The notes below the pieces were generated by a model, which saw only the letters and a list, made by a program, of their open reading frames with translations, did not search any database and had not been told where the DNA came from. This document shows positions 1-9,389 of a stretch of DNA of 21,756 nucleotides, piece after piece. The position numbers were made by a program, and so were the translations under genes. Origin of the DNA: Gymnopilus junonius (lineage: Eukaryota > Basidiomycota > Agaricomycetes > Agaricales > Galerinaceae); NCBI GenBank assembly GCA_015501075.1, contig JADNYJ010000523.1, positions 1 to 21,756 on the forward strand. The letters run 5' to 3'. Position 1 is the stretch's first letter. Each line of letters opens with the position of its first letter.

Positions 1-1044
1 GGAGATTGTGAAGCAGTTGAGTTCTGTACTCAAGGTGAGTGGTCTTTTTTTCCCTTTGATCATGTCTAATCACTCATACTTCCTGCAGATCTTCAAAGAC
101 ACAACTCTGTTCTTTTCTCACTCAACACCCAACCTTGCAAAGGTCATACCAGCAATGGATCACATTGACTGGCACCTCGCTACTGCAGCCCTCAATTCTG
201 ACTATAATCCTATGATCCAGGCTGCTCTTGCACTTGGAAAGAAAATTCTTAATAAGTACTACTTGCTCACTGATCATTCTGAGCTGTATTGCATTGCTAT
301 GGGTATGTACTTCATTCTTGCATCTATTATATACTTATTACTGATCACTCCTTTGTCTAGTTCTGCATCCGAGCCACAAGTTAGACTACTTCAAGACTGC
401 TGACTGGAGTGAAGAATGGTGTACAACAGCCAAGAACATTGTATGGACTGAGTTTGGGCATGCCTATGCTGATATTGAGGTCAACAATGGTGATGACAAC
501 AGCCCTGTAAGTAACCTTTCTATTCCCCTCTGATCAATTCTCAATTCCTTTCATCCTCTTTCAGGTACCCTCTCAAATCACATCTGACAACATTTTCGAT
601 GTACTTCCAGCTCTCTCAGCCCCTCAAAAGGCTGCAGTGGATGATAAACTTACACATTACCTTGCAGCACCAACTGAAGCAATGGGTGATCCTCTTCTAT
701 GGTGGGTCAAGAAGCAGGCCATCTATCCTCAACTCTCGTGCATGGCTCGCAATTACCTCTGCATTCCAGGTGTGTCTTTTTTTCTTCCTGACTTCAAAAT
801 GAAACTCAACGTTCTTTTAGCAATATCTGTAGATGTCGAATGGGTTTTTAGCAATGGCTGCCTCATTCTCTCACATGTTCAGAATTACCTTTCCATCGAC
901 TCAACTTGAGCCCTTCTTTGCCTCAGCAACTGGTGTCTGGTCAATAACATCATCATGAAGGATGTTATTCATGAAGCAGCATCACTTCCTGATGTGAAAG
1001 ATGAGGAATGGTTAGAGGAGGATGAGTTTGATGCTGTTCTATAG
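1..1044 (+). pseudogene. hAT-family transposase, 3' part, decayed
   Basis: This is the C-terminal half of a hAT cut-and-paste transposase; the 5' part lies outside the window. Four short GT-AG introns can be placed at 35-88, 303-360, 507-564 and 770-820, and splicing them keeps one frame. The hAT dimerisation region is recognisable: DPLLWWVKKQAIYPQLSCMA, then after intron 4 a block SVDVEWVFSNGCLILSHVQN, which matches the usual SVDVERVFSRGRLLLSHVRN type of motif, then ALLCLSNWCLVNNIIMKDVI. An in-frame TGA (907-909) stands where Arg is expected, and the frame then continues to a TAG at 1042-1044. Several conserved Arg of the motif are Trp, Cys, Gln or Asn, so the copy has drifted and is very probably inactive. 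Assignment to hAT is from memory of the motif; I am confident of the family, less of the exact subfamily. Confidence 0.85.
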
Positions 1045-1261
1045 TTTCTGTATGTATAATATCCCCCATCCATTCAATACACACACTTTTTTTCTTTGAC
1101 CTGTTCTGAATATCCATCAAGGGTTTGAACCCCATGGGATCATGGGGTACCCCTCCCCATATTGGCAGGTAACCTGTACCCTTGGTTGAGGGTAGGGGTA
1201 TATATGGGTATGGGCATGGGTGACTAAAATTTTGCCCACGGGCAACCCATGCCCATCACTA
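1045..1261 (+). repeat. Probable right subterminal/terminal region of the hAT element
   Basis: Downstream of the transposase stop lies GGGTA/CCCAT-rich DNA with inverted repeats: ACCCCATG at 1129-1136 with CATGGGGT at 1141-1148, and ATGGGCATGGGT at 1210-1221 with ACCCATGCCCAT at 1245-1256. The inward-reading end near 1261 is TAGTGATGGGCATGGGT on the reverse strand, which resembles hAT termini (TAGNG or CAGNG starts). The left end and the 8-bp target duplication lie outside the window, so the exact boundary is inferred. Confidence 0.5.
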
Positions 1262-1870
1262 CTTGCCTATCCCCCTTGTGAGTTCTTCATATGCTGATGC
1301 AGCCTCATCTTTTTTGGTACATGCATTCTCATGGTTTGTGATGCCTCAAACGTTATAATGGTTACTGCAGTGCTTACACCGTCAAGTGTTCTTCAAGCTG
1401 GAGCTCATTTCCAGTTCTTTGACTGGGTCATAAAGGCAAGCTATGATCCACTGTTTGCTTTTAGTGCTGGGGGCTTTGCATTTCATGATGGGTGGGTTCA
1501 AAAGGTGATGTGAGAAGAGCAGAAAAGAGGATGGGAAAAGAATCATGCTCACTGTCTTGAATAGATGTTAAGCATTGATAACATTGATCTCCCATGTCAG
1601 ATCAGAGGACCCACCAGACCATAATGGGTATATCTTATCTTATCACATTGGCCTTGTTATGCTGGACTGAATGTTATGATGGGGTTTCCCAGCCTTATAA
1701 TTGCCTCATGGGGTATTGCAATCTGTGACATATAATACTCTATCAGGCCACATTCTCTGATGTTCTGGACCTTTTGTAATTATTCAGCATGAATTATAAT
1801 GTGCCTTATAATGGTATCAACCAATCTTATAATCCCACAAAATAATAATGCACTTGGCAGTTTTCTGACA
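1262..1870. other. AT-rich intergenic stretch with no gene seen
   Basis: No convincing coding region is seen. Between about 1690 and 1860 the tetramer-like TATAAT/TTATAAT recurs many times (for example near 1694, 1730, 1793, 1806 and 1828). A 60-codon open frame at 1331-1513 has no recognisable motif and I do not call it. Its character is that of old, unassigned repeat DNA between the hAT remnant and the inverted duplication. Confidence 0.5.
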
Positions 1871-3256
1871 TTACCTATGGTTCTTGTGGGTATTTATCTG
1901 CCACTATCTGCCTGGAATTAGCCAGGCAGGTAATTCTTTAGTGAGCATCAACTCTAATGTTGAGGGCCTTGCTCAGGTCTTCATTCTAATATTTAGATCT
2001 TTACCAGATGTATGTTAGTTCATAATAGAATTGATTTCCCAAAATTATGTATAAGGTTTGTTAACTACAGGAGATAATAAAGGCCAAAAAGGTATCTGCC
2101 AGCCAAAAGTTATCTGCCATGGCAGATAACTTTTAATTGATTTGGCCAGGCTATTGGCTACATAACCCCCTCCTCCTTTTGTTTCAACCTTTCAGCTCTG
2201 GTGAAGTGATAGCTGTGATGATATTTCCAGCTTTGTAATGCAAAATTTTGATTAATACTGCAGAAAAGCAAAAAAATTAGGGTCCTTTGAGTAAATTTGA
2301 ATGTCTCAGTACACTCTAGCATGCTAGTATGCAAGGTTTCGGCCCCTCCTTTCATGAAAACTGCCCAACATTGACCAAGCACCTCCAACTCTTGATTTCT
2401 GGCATTTTTTCCAGCTCAGATTGGTTGATTTTTGAGAAAAAAAGGTAAGCAGATTGGGTATTTGATTGCAAATCTGTGCAACCTTTGACATAGTTTAAAT
2501 GGATCAAAAAAGGAAACTAAAGCTACAAATTATTTTATGAGCTATGCCTCTATTATCTGTATTTATCCAGTGAGAAATCAACAATGAGAGGCCAAGATAC
2601 AACAGTAAAGGACACTAGGAGTGGAGAGGTGCAATGCAGCTGCCGAGATTTTTGTTTGTAGATGTTTACATCCTCTATCAATGGTTGAAGAAACAGGTTA
2701 GTCCAAATATCCTCCAAACTGGGCCCTGGACAGCTGGCAAATATATCAAAATGAGTAAGTAATCCATTTTCGGAGGTTTTGCACAGGATTAGCATGTGGG
2801 AGGCAGGCAGGAAGGGTCTGAAGTGACATGAGAAAGATATACTTTTGATGGTTAACACTATTATTACATTTAAAAAACCTGCGCAAAACCTGCAGAGGTG
2901 CTTGAAAATGTGTTTGAGGCAAGAATGAGGGCAAAGAGCCTGTTTTGAAGAGTTGTACATAGATTTCAAAAAAACAGTGTCAAAAAGCTGCAAATCAGCT
3001 TATGTAATACTGACAAAATGCGGTCACCCCTCTAATTAGATGCACGTGATGCATAATGGGATGTGACAAAATCAACAAAATTCTGCCCTGCACACACTGC
3101 TCGCCCTCCATGATATGTCAAATCCTTCCCTGGTGCCTATAGAGCAAAGCTTGGTTCAATATCTAACTTATCAACAACCTAATGTCTTGAACTTGCAAGA
3201 AGAAGCAAAGATCTCTTACAAAAGCACAGAAAGATGCAGAGGAGGACAAGGCATAT
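1871..3256 (+). repeat. Left arm of a ~1.39-kb long inverted duplication
   Basis: This segment is the near-identical reverse complement of 5996-7382. Two open frames read on its minus strand (2158-2388 and 2553-2993) recur with identical translations on the plus strand of the right arm, so identity is very high there. Differences seen are small indels, e.g. in the palindrome (2105-2134 against 7121-7154) and in A-runs near 3120, 3196 and 3222. Both edges of this arm are truncated relative to the right copy: the inner edge stops inside a coding remnant that continues only beyond the right arm, and the outer edge stops inside the loop of a hairpin that is complete only on the right. The left arm therefore looks like the derived copy (inference). 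The shared open frames have no recognisable domain and are not called as genes. Confidence 0.9.
2105..2134. repeat. 30-bp perfect palindrome with GGCAGATAAC arms
   Basis: The half-site AAAAGTTATCTGCCA is followed directly by its exact reverse complement, giving 15-bp arms with no loop. Each arm contains AGATAA, the core recognised by GATA-type zinc-finger factors. The same 30-bp palindrome recurs at 7623-7652, and a version with a 4-bp insertion at 7121-7154. Confidence 0.9.
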
Positions 3257-3390
3257 CATAGTTTGAATGCATCAGAAAAGAAAACTAAAGCTACAGATTA
3301 TTTTACAAGCTATGCCTCTATTATCTGCATTTATCCAGTGAGAAATCAATGACAAGAGGCCAAGATACAATGGTAAAGCACACTAGGAGA
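3257..3390 (+). repeat. Diverged direct copy of part of the left arm
   Basis: Directly inside the left arm, about 130 bp (from the CATAGTTTGAATG at the arm edge to the CACTAGGAGAG near 3385) repeat the sequence at about 2490-2620 in the same orientation with scattered substitutions. The shared core includes GCTATGCCTCTATTATCTG and TTTATCCAGTGAGAAATCAA. This copy is clearly older than the arm-to-arm duplication because its identity is visibly lower. Confidence 0.75.
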
Positions 3391-3442
3391 GAAGCTGGGA
3401 GGAGTCATGTGATCTTGAATTCTTTAATTCTTTTTCACAGTG

Positions 3443-3498
3443 GGAATACCCACTAGAACCATAGGAAAACCATTTCCTGCAGTTTTAGTGGGTATTCC
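3443..3498. repeat. Fold-back repeat (GGAATACCCACT hairpin)
   Basis: GGAATACCCACT (3443-3454) is followed after a 32-nt loop by AGTGGGTATTCC (3487-3498), a perfect 12-bp inverted repeat. The loop begins AGAACCATAGG, a segment also found inside the larger hairpin at 7338-7442 and at the outer edge of the left arm near 1871-1885, so these belong to one small family. Confidence 0.8.
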
Positions 3499-5109
3499 AG
3501 TTGACCGCCTATAGTGCTGGGTTGTTACCTGCCTGGCAATGTCTGAGACACTGGCTCCTTGCTATTGTTGTTGACCTCCTGGGCACATATATAATTCCTT
3601 AATTACAAAAACTTGCAAGAGCATGAATGAGGATATACTGATTTAAACTGTCTACTTAGATTTTTTTATTAGGGCCTTGGCGAGTTAAAAAACATCAAAA
3701 TGTTATCTGCCACAGCCAATGGCAGGTAACATGGCAGGTAACATTTGTGTGAGTTACTTGTCCTTGCACTATTCAAGCATGCCTCTTATGTTCAACACCA
3801 TTTTATTATTCATTCTACTATCTGTGAAAATATTTAGCTAGGTCTTGCCATCATCATTAAAGTGAAAATGTCCAGGTAACAGAAGCCAGGGACATTCTGA
3901 AAGGTCTGGTTGTGTGATTAATTATGTGCTGCAGATAAAAAAATAAAATAAAGAGCTGAGAGCTGCAAACAAAAGTCACAAAAATTTGTAGGCATTGCAT
4001 CTTATTGGGTAAATAGTTGGAATTGAGATGTAATATGGAAATAGCACAGTCTTGAATAAATTCTCCCTTTTTCTCTTTTTTTCTCTTTTTTTCCCCTTTT
4101 GGATACCCAGTACTATGGGGGAAAAACTGGTATTCCTGCTGTGAAAAATTCTGACCTGATGACTAAGTGCACAGCCACAACAAACCTGTCCAATTCATAC
4201 TTTGCATTGCTTATCACAGTAATACAGATGTTCTCAGCCTCTGCAGCAATATTTGAGAGTTTGAATATTATGAGAATAGTATTACAGCTCTTTTCAATTT
4301 GATATGGAATTGTGTTCTTTTTTTTTCTTGCTCAACCCCTGATGTCACCACAGCAAAGGTCAGGTGATGTACAGTGCACCTTCAGCAACCTCCCCCTCCT
4401 GCTCCTGCTTGAAAGCATATATAGTCTGCCTGTTGTGCCTCCCTCCCATTGAATGCCATACTTAGCAATGTATATATCTGTATACTAGTAATTTAAATGT
4501 GTCAGCTATAAAATATTGGCTTTTTATCTCCTCTGAGAGTTCATAAGGCATCTAAAAACAAGAAATATTATCATTTGCACCTGCAAGAACAAAGTTGGAT
4601 AGGAATACTAAAAAAAACCTCTAGCAACCATAAAATCTCAGTATAAACCTGTGGGTACTCTCCTGATGCACTACATGGATGACAAGATGCTTTCAATCAT
4701 GTCCATAGTCTTAAGTAAATGTCCCTGCATTCAAAGTCATGGCTGCTAATTGGCCGCTAAGAGTTTCAATTTTGAAGCATGTATGGTAGGCTGAATTCGA
4801 TGGCAAAAAATGCCCAATGGTATATAATATAATCATAGGTATATTTTTATACAATAGTCTCTCATTCCTAAGGGGAAAAAGAAGGAGGAAGAGCTACAGA
4901 ATGGAAGGGAACTGAGGGCAAATCAAGGGTGAATATGACAAGCTGTAATGCCGGAGTCACTGCTGGCTGGCAAGACCAAATCTGTTTGCTGACGTGATGA
5001 CATCACATCAGGTGGGGCCAGGAAAAAATGAATTGTGATTCCATATAGAATCAAAAAGAGCTGTAAGTAAACTACAGAAGGTATTAGCAGTGTAAATATA
5101 AGTTTTAAA
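3499..5109. other. Non-coding spacer of the inverted duplication
   Basis: No gene is recognised here. Contents visible by eye are a GTTATCTGCC/GGCAGGTAAC cluster at about 3701-3742, a pyrimidine tract at 4061-4100 with two TTCTCTTTTT units, a short hairpin at 4101-4136 (GGATACCCAGT with ACTGGTATTCC) related to the one at 3443-3498, and an imperfect palindrome around TGACGTGATG/CATCACATCA near 4990-5010. A 67-codon frame at 4099-4302 starts in the hairpin and has no family features. Confidence 0.55.
4101..4136. repeat. Short fold-back repeat related to the 3443 hairpin
   Basis: GGATACCCAGT (4101-4111) pairs with ACTGGTATTCC (4126-4136) around a 14-nt loop, with one bulged or mismatched position. 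The arm sequence resembles GGAATACCCACT at 3443, so I place both in one family of tiny hairpin repeats. Confidence 0.6.
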
Positions 5110-5114
5110 GTAAT

Positions 5115-6060
5115 TAAATCATATCATCTTCATAATCTGAAATATACATAGTGTCATCACCTTCTCCATCTCCTATTTCAACACCCTCCTGATCCTCAGA
5201 CAAAACCTCTGCCATAATATTGAGTCCCTGCATTGTCTGGTATCATTCTATGGCTTTTTGAGCTCAGCTCTACAATCTGGCTGGTTGGTCATATGAGATT
5301 TCAGGGGAACACGCTCTGACAGCTCTGAGACTTTCTTCTTATTTTGATGTTGACATGATGAGTGTCCACGTGACTACATCACATGACTCACATGACACAT
5401 GTGATCAGACACATCTATATGTGACTAGATCCAGTGACTACAAAGTATACAGTCATCTTATATGACTAAATGTGTGATCACTTAGTGAGCATATTACTCA
5501 TCTTATGAGTAGATATTAGTAATTACATAGTAATTAGCTGAGTAATTGCCTTATGCATTACTCATACATAGTTAGTCACTGCATGTCCTGCAGGTATATA
5601 AGGATGCTCTAAACAGTGTCCTAATCTAAGTCATTTTGCACTTCTAAGTAGTATCTAAGTAGTTCACCTTAGCCACTAGCCTCTAACAACCCAGGTAAGA
5701 TAGTAGTTACAATGATACTATGCAGAGTGCACTACTTGCTGCTCAATATTTGATGATGCCAATCAAGCTGTCAATTAAGCGGTGTCAACATTCACCTTGT
5801 CAATAATGGCAACATCGAAAATTAGGTGCTTTCCAGTCTCGGCGATGGCTGCCACCTTCTTTTCATGCTTCTCCTTTCTCACAACCTCCTTCTCGGCAGT
5901 TTCTCTGCTGCTTTCTCTGCATCAGCTTTCATCTGGGCTTCCTTTACCTGCTTTTGAAGCTTCTGTTCATCTCTCTGCCTTGCAACTTTTCATAAATATG
6001 CCTTGTCCTCCTCTGCATCTTTCTGTGCTTTTTGTAAGAGATCTTTGCTTCTTCTTTGCA
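5115..6060 (-). pseudogene. Decayed C-terminal coding remnant with charged coiled-coil, split by a solo LTR
   Basis: Read on the minus strand from about 6060 downwards, a Lys/Glu-rich heptad-like region appears (SKDLLQKAQKDAEEDKAYL, stop, KVARQRDEQKLQKQVKEAQM, KADAEKAAEK). After a one-base shift it continues as TAEKEVVRKEKHEKKVAAIA and ETGKHLIFDVAIIDKVNVD. Beyond the solo LTR (5348-5748) the same strand carries QLDWH before the insertion and ERVPLKSHMTNQPDCRAEL after it, then an acidic tail near 5115. My inference is one former gene end, now with stops, a frameshift and an LTR insertion. Tails of this style (charged coiled coil, then a dipeptide-rich PxKSHM segment) occur in basidiomycete transposon-associated proteins as I remember them, but I cannot name the family. 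The part above 5996 lies in the right arm and is duplicated in the left arm. Confidence 0.5.
5348..5748 (+). mobile_element. Solo copia LTR with TTTGA target duplication
   Basis: The sequence begins TGTTGACATGATGAGTGTCC and matches, in plus orientation, the LTRs of the full copia element at 8899-20095 read on their minus strand. It ends ...TTGCTGCTCAATA. The flanking pentamers are identical, TTTGA at 5343-5347 and 5749-5753, as expected for LTR-element integration. It keeps the TATATAAGGA box (5595-5604) and the CAG/GTAAG splice-donor-like site (GT at 5695-5696). At 401 bp it is about 30 bp shorter than the full LTRs because of a deletion near its 3' end. Recombination between the two LTRs of a former full element is the usual origin. 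Confidence 0.92.
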
Positions 6061-7382
6061 AGTTCAAGACATTAGGTTGTTGATAAGTTAGATATTGAAC
6101 CAAGCTTTGCTCTATAGGCACCAGGGAAGGATTTTGACATATCATGGAGGGCGAGCAGTGTGTGCAGGGCAGAATTTTGTTGATTTTGTCACATCCCATT
6201 ATGCATCACGTGCATCTAATTAGAGGGGTGACCGCATTTTGTCAGTATTACATAAGCTGATTTGCAGCTTTTTGACACTGTTTTTTTGAAATCTATGTAC
6301 AACTCTTCAAAACAGGCTCTTTGCCCTCATTCTTGCCTCAAACACATTTTCAAGCACCTCTGCAGGTTTTGCGCAGGTTTTTTAAATGTAATAATAGTGT
6401 TAACCATCAAAAGTATATCTTTCTCATGTCACTTCAGACCCTTCCTGCCTGCCTCCCACATGCTAATCCTGTGCAAAACCTCCGAAAATGGATTACTTAC
6501 TCATTTTGATATATTTGCCAGCTGTCCAGGGCCCAGTTTGGAGGATATTTGGACTAACCTGTTTCTTCAACCATTGATAGAGGATGTAAACATCTACAAA
6601 CAAAAATCTCGGCAGCTGCATTGCACCTCTCCACTCCTAGTGTCCTTTACTGTTGTATCTTGGCCTCTCATTGTTGATTTCTCACTGGATAAATACAGAT
6701 AATAGAGGCATAGCTCATAAAATAATTTGTAGCTTTAGTTTCCTTTTTTGATCCATTTAAACTATGTCAAAGGTTGCACAGATTTGCAATCAAATACCCA
6801 ATCTGCTTACCTTTTTTTCTCAAAAATCAACCAATCTGAGCTGGAAAAAATGCCAGAAATCAAGAGTTGGAGGTGCTTGGTCAATGTTGGGCAGTTTTCA
6901 TGAAAGGAGGGGCCGAAACCTTGCATACTAGCATGCTAGAGTGTACTGAGACATTCAAATTTACTCAAAGGACCCTAATTTTTTTGCTTTTCTGCAGTAT
7001 TAATCAAAATTTTGCATTACAAAGCTGGAAATATCATCACAGCTATCACTTCACCAGAGCTGAAAGGTTGAAACAAAAGGAGGAGGGGGTTATGTAGCCA
7101 ATAGCCTGGCCAAATCAATTAAAAGTTATCTGCCATGGCAGATAAGTAACTTTTGGCTGGCAGATACCTTTTTGGCCTTTATTATCTCCTGTAGTCAACA
7201 AACCTCATATTTGGGAAATCAATTCTATTATGAACTAACATACATCTGGTAAAGATCTAAATATTAGAATGAAGACCTGAGCAAGGCCCTCAACATTAGA
7301 GTTGATGCTCACTAAAGAATTACCTGCCTGGCTAATTCCAGGCAGATAGTGGCAGATAAATACCCACAAGAACCATAGGTAA
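5996..7382 (-). repeat. Right arm of the long inverted duplication
   Basis: This is the reverse complement of 1871-3256, from the ATATGCCTTGTCC edge to the AACCATAGGTAA edge. On this side the context is continuous at both edges: the coding remnant runs on below 5996, and the hairpin at 7338-7442 is complete beyond 7382. This arm is therefore the likely donor copy. Open frames at 6262-6702 and 6867-7097 are shared with the other arm and show no known domain. Confidence 0.9.
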
Positions 7383-7442
7383 GCCCAGGAAAAGGTTTAC
7401 CAATCGTTCAGCTGGGTATTTATCTGCCAGTTATCTGCCTGG
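7338..7442. repeat. ~105-bp fold-back element with GGCAGATAAATACCCA arms
   Basis: GGCAGATAAATACCCA (7351-7366) pairs perfectly with TGGGTATTTATCTGCC (7413-7428), and the pairing extends outwards with one indel to CCAGGCAGATA (from 7338) and TATCTGCCTGG (to 7442). The loop contains AGAACCATAGG, shared with the hairpin at 3443-3498. It looks like a tiny hairpin MITE or a MITE terminus; no target duplication was identified. Confidence 0.75.
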
Positions 7443-7795
7443 AGTTTTCTGGGCAGATACCTTTTGGCAGAGTCTGGCACTTGATAGTTGAAATTCATAG
7501 GGAGAAGGGTCATTTTAGTGCATGATTAGATGCTATAGCATAGCTTAGGTCTTCCAATCCACTTTTTTCGCTTTTTTAGCATGTTGAGGGAATAAAAAAC
7601 AACAATTGGTTATCTGCCACCCAAAAGTTATCTGCCATGGCAGATAACTTTTGCTGTAGAAGTTATCTGCCTTTGCCTAACTCTTCTTCTCCTCAATCAC
7701 AACACCTCAATTTCGACTTTTTCTCTGCCAACTTCCCTTGAATCTCATCATTCGTGCTCTCTTCGACAAATTCTGACAGTGGATGAGAATTATCT
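7443..7795 (+). promoter_or_regulatory. Palindrome-bearing upstream region of the exonuclease pseudogene
   Basis: No coding region is seen. The perfect 30-bp palindrome at 7623-7652 lies about 145 bp before the proposed ATG at 7796. It is flanked by further GTTATCTGCC units (about 7609 and 7661), so 7607-7670 holds two inverted and two direct copies of the same decamer. Below it come CT-rich stretches (7680-7775) such as fungal promoters often show. A promoter role is inferred only from position, and the AGATAA cores could bind GATA factors. Confidence 0.4.
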
Positions 7796-8898
7796 ATGGC
7801 TAAAAAAGGTATGACACTCTCTGACATGCCGACTCTCAGGCTCATAATATCCCAATCTCCCCTTTAAGGTTCCATTGGCCACAATATCTCCACAGCATGG
7901 CCAAAGTGCAAAATCGGTTGCCCGAAGGGATCTAAGGATGGACTGCGCCATCCAAATGCACTGCCTCATGGCCATCCCAAGAATCAGACCTCGACAGAAG
8001 TATCTGAGCTTACTTCTGATGAGTCAGAAGGAGGTATGTCATATTCACATTTTGTATTACTAGTACCCTACAGTTACTGACCTTGATGCTACTGCAGACC
8101 TTGAAATCATGTCCCAGGCTGATGATGAGTACAAATTTGATGATATTCTGCAAGAAGTCCTCCTACAGCTTTATGAACTCGAAGCATCCAAATCTCGAGG
8201 TCAATGTGAGTCCTTATTTTCATGTCAAGGTTTTCATGATCTCATGCTATCTACGTTCTGTTACCACGTTCTATCTAGCCAACGTGCTGCCCTCCACCTC
8301 ATCAAACATGGATCAAGGAGCTCACAACACCCCCGAATGCATCCCCCAGATTTGGACACACTCAGAGCACGATTCAAACATCTTCGCCAAGCCATAGAGC
8401 ATTTGCAATCTCATCAGTACATGCTTGTCTTCCAGGAAATGGGAACTGAACTCACTGTTTGTAAATAGGACCATTCTTCAGCCAGAAGTCTAGCTTCGGG
8501 TTTGATCAATGCAGCGAGACTGAAGACGATCCTGATGACTCTGATGATGAGTCAGATGATGGCCCAATTGGCAGATGACTGGGGATGGTTTCAGAGGGTT
8601 GTGGAATGGAAGGTAGCTCAGGTATGATCCAATTTCTCTGTTATCGAATTCTATACTTACCTGTGCAGCAGCATGGTTTGCTCAACCAAAATACATGCTA
8701 AACTGGCTCTATGCATACTTTGCTTCCATTGTCGCTCCATTGATTTTCACCAAAGAAGGGCATTCCTTGACACAGCTGCCACTATTCACTGATAACAAAC
8801 ATATGCACTGCCTACCTTCTGGATCCATATGCCTGAGCCCATCTTCTCCCTCTTTTGTCACCAATTTCGACCTGAAATGCTATATTGTCCTCAGATCT
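7796..8898 (+). pseudogene. DUF6729-like/exonuclease gene, 5' part, split by a copia insertion
   Basis: A start at ATG 7796 gives MAKK, then an intron 7809-7868, then GSIGHNISTAWPKCKIGCPK, a Cys-containing N-terminus followed by GSKDGLRHPNALPHGHPKN. A 40-nt intron at 8034-8073 leads in frame to a long stretch with DLEIMSQADDEYKFDDILQE and later LRARFKHLRQAIEHLQ. Frame changes are needed around 8200-8280 and near 8465. An acidic stretch, SETEDDPDDSDDESDDGPIG, is followed by TGA (8576-8578), and an intron at 8622-8668 (phase 1) joins to AAWFAQPKYMLNWLYAYFAS. A further frame break lies near 8800-8810, before FWIHMPEPIFSLFCHQFRPE. The last codon is interrupted at 8898, where the copia LTR begins. 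The product resembles the N-terminal half of basidiomycete DUF6729/3'-5' exonuclease proteins. The gene was probably already decaying; which lesions predate the insertion is unknown. Confidence 0.65.
8894..8898. repeat. Target-site duplication GATCT, left copy
   Basis: GATCT directly precedes the left LTR and is repeated at 20096-20100 directly after the right LTR. With one copy removed, the exonuclease reading frame passes through the site without change (CAG ATC TTT CTT TGG). Confidence 0.95.
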
Positions 8899-9328
8899 TT
8901 TTGAGCAGCAAGTTGGTACATACAGTGAGCAACCACTGCATGCACAATGCGCTCTGCATAGTATCGATGTAGCTACTAGCTTACCTGGGTTGTGAGAGGC
9001 TAGTGCTAAGGTGACTACTTAGGCTACTGTAGAAGTACGAATGACTTGTATTAGGACGCTGTTTAGAGTGTCCTTATATACCTACAGGACATGCAGTGAC
9101 TAACTATGTATGAGTAATGCATAAGGCAATTACTCAGCTAATTACTATGTAATTACTAATATCTACTCATAAGATGAGTAATATGCTCACTAAGTGATCA
9201 CATGTTTTAGTCATATAGATGACTGTGATACTCTGTCATCACTGGATCTAGTCACATATAGATGCGTCTGATCATGCATGTCATGTGAGTCATGTGATGT
9301 AGTCACATGGACACTTATCATGTCAACA
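8899..9328 (-). repeat. 3' LTR of the copia element
   Basis: In element sense it starts TGTTGACATGATAAGTGTCC and ends GCTGCTCAAAA, with short imperfect inverted termini (TGTTGA and TCAAAA). Its 430 bp match the 5' LTR except for four transitions and one missing base (at the TCATATAGATG site). It contains TATATAAGGA (9071-9080) and the CAG/GTAAG donor-like site (GT at 8984-8983). Confidence 0.96.
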
Positions 9329-9340
9329 CTCCCCCTCAAG
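9329..9340 (-). promoter_or_regulatory. Polypurine tract next to the 3' LTR
   Basis: Read on the minus strand, CTTGAGGGGGAG lies directly before the LTR start TGTTGACA. A purine run at this position is the plus-strand primer site in LTR retrotransposons. Confidence 0.85.
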
Positions 9341-9389
9341 TAGTGCCGCGTTAGTGCACATACTTGTTCTGACATGATGTGTCAGTATT

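Noticed and set aside
2553..2993. 146-codon ORF conserved in both arms (also 6262-6702) as a real gene
   Set aside because: Identity in both arms follows from the recent duplication and is not evidence of selection. The sequence shows no domain, signal or codon pattern that I recognise.
1871..7382. A transposon with 1.4-kb terminal inverted repeats
   Set aside because: No target duplication is seen at 1871 or 7382, no transposase lies between the arms, and the outer edge falls inside a hairpin loop that is whole on the right side only.
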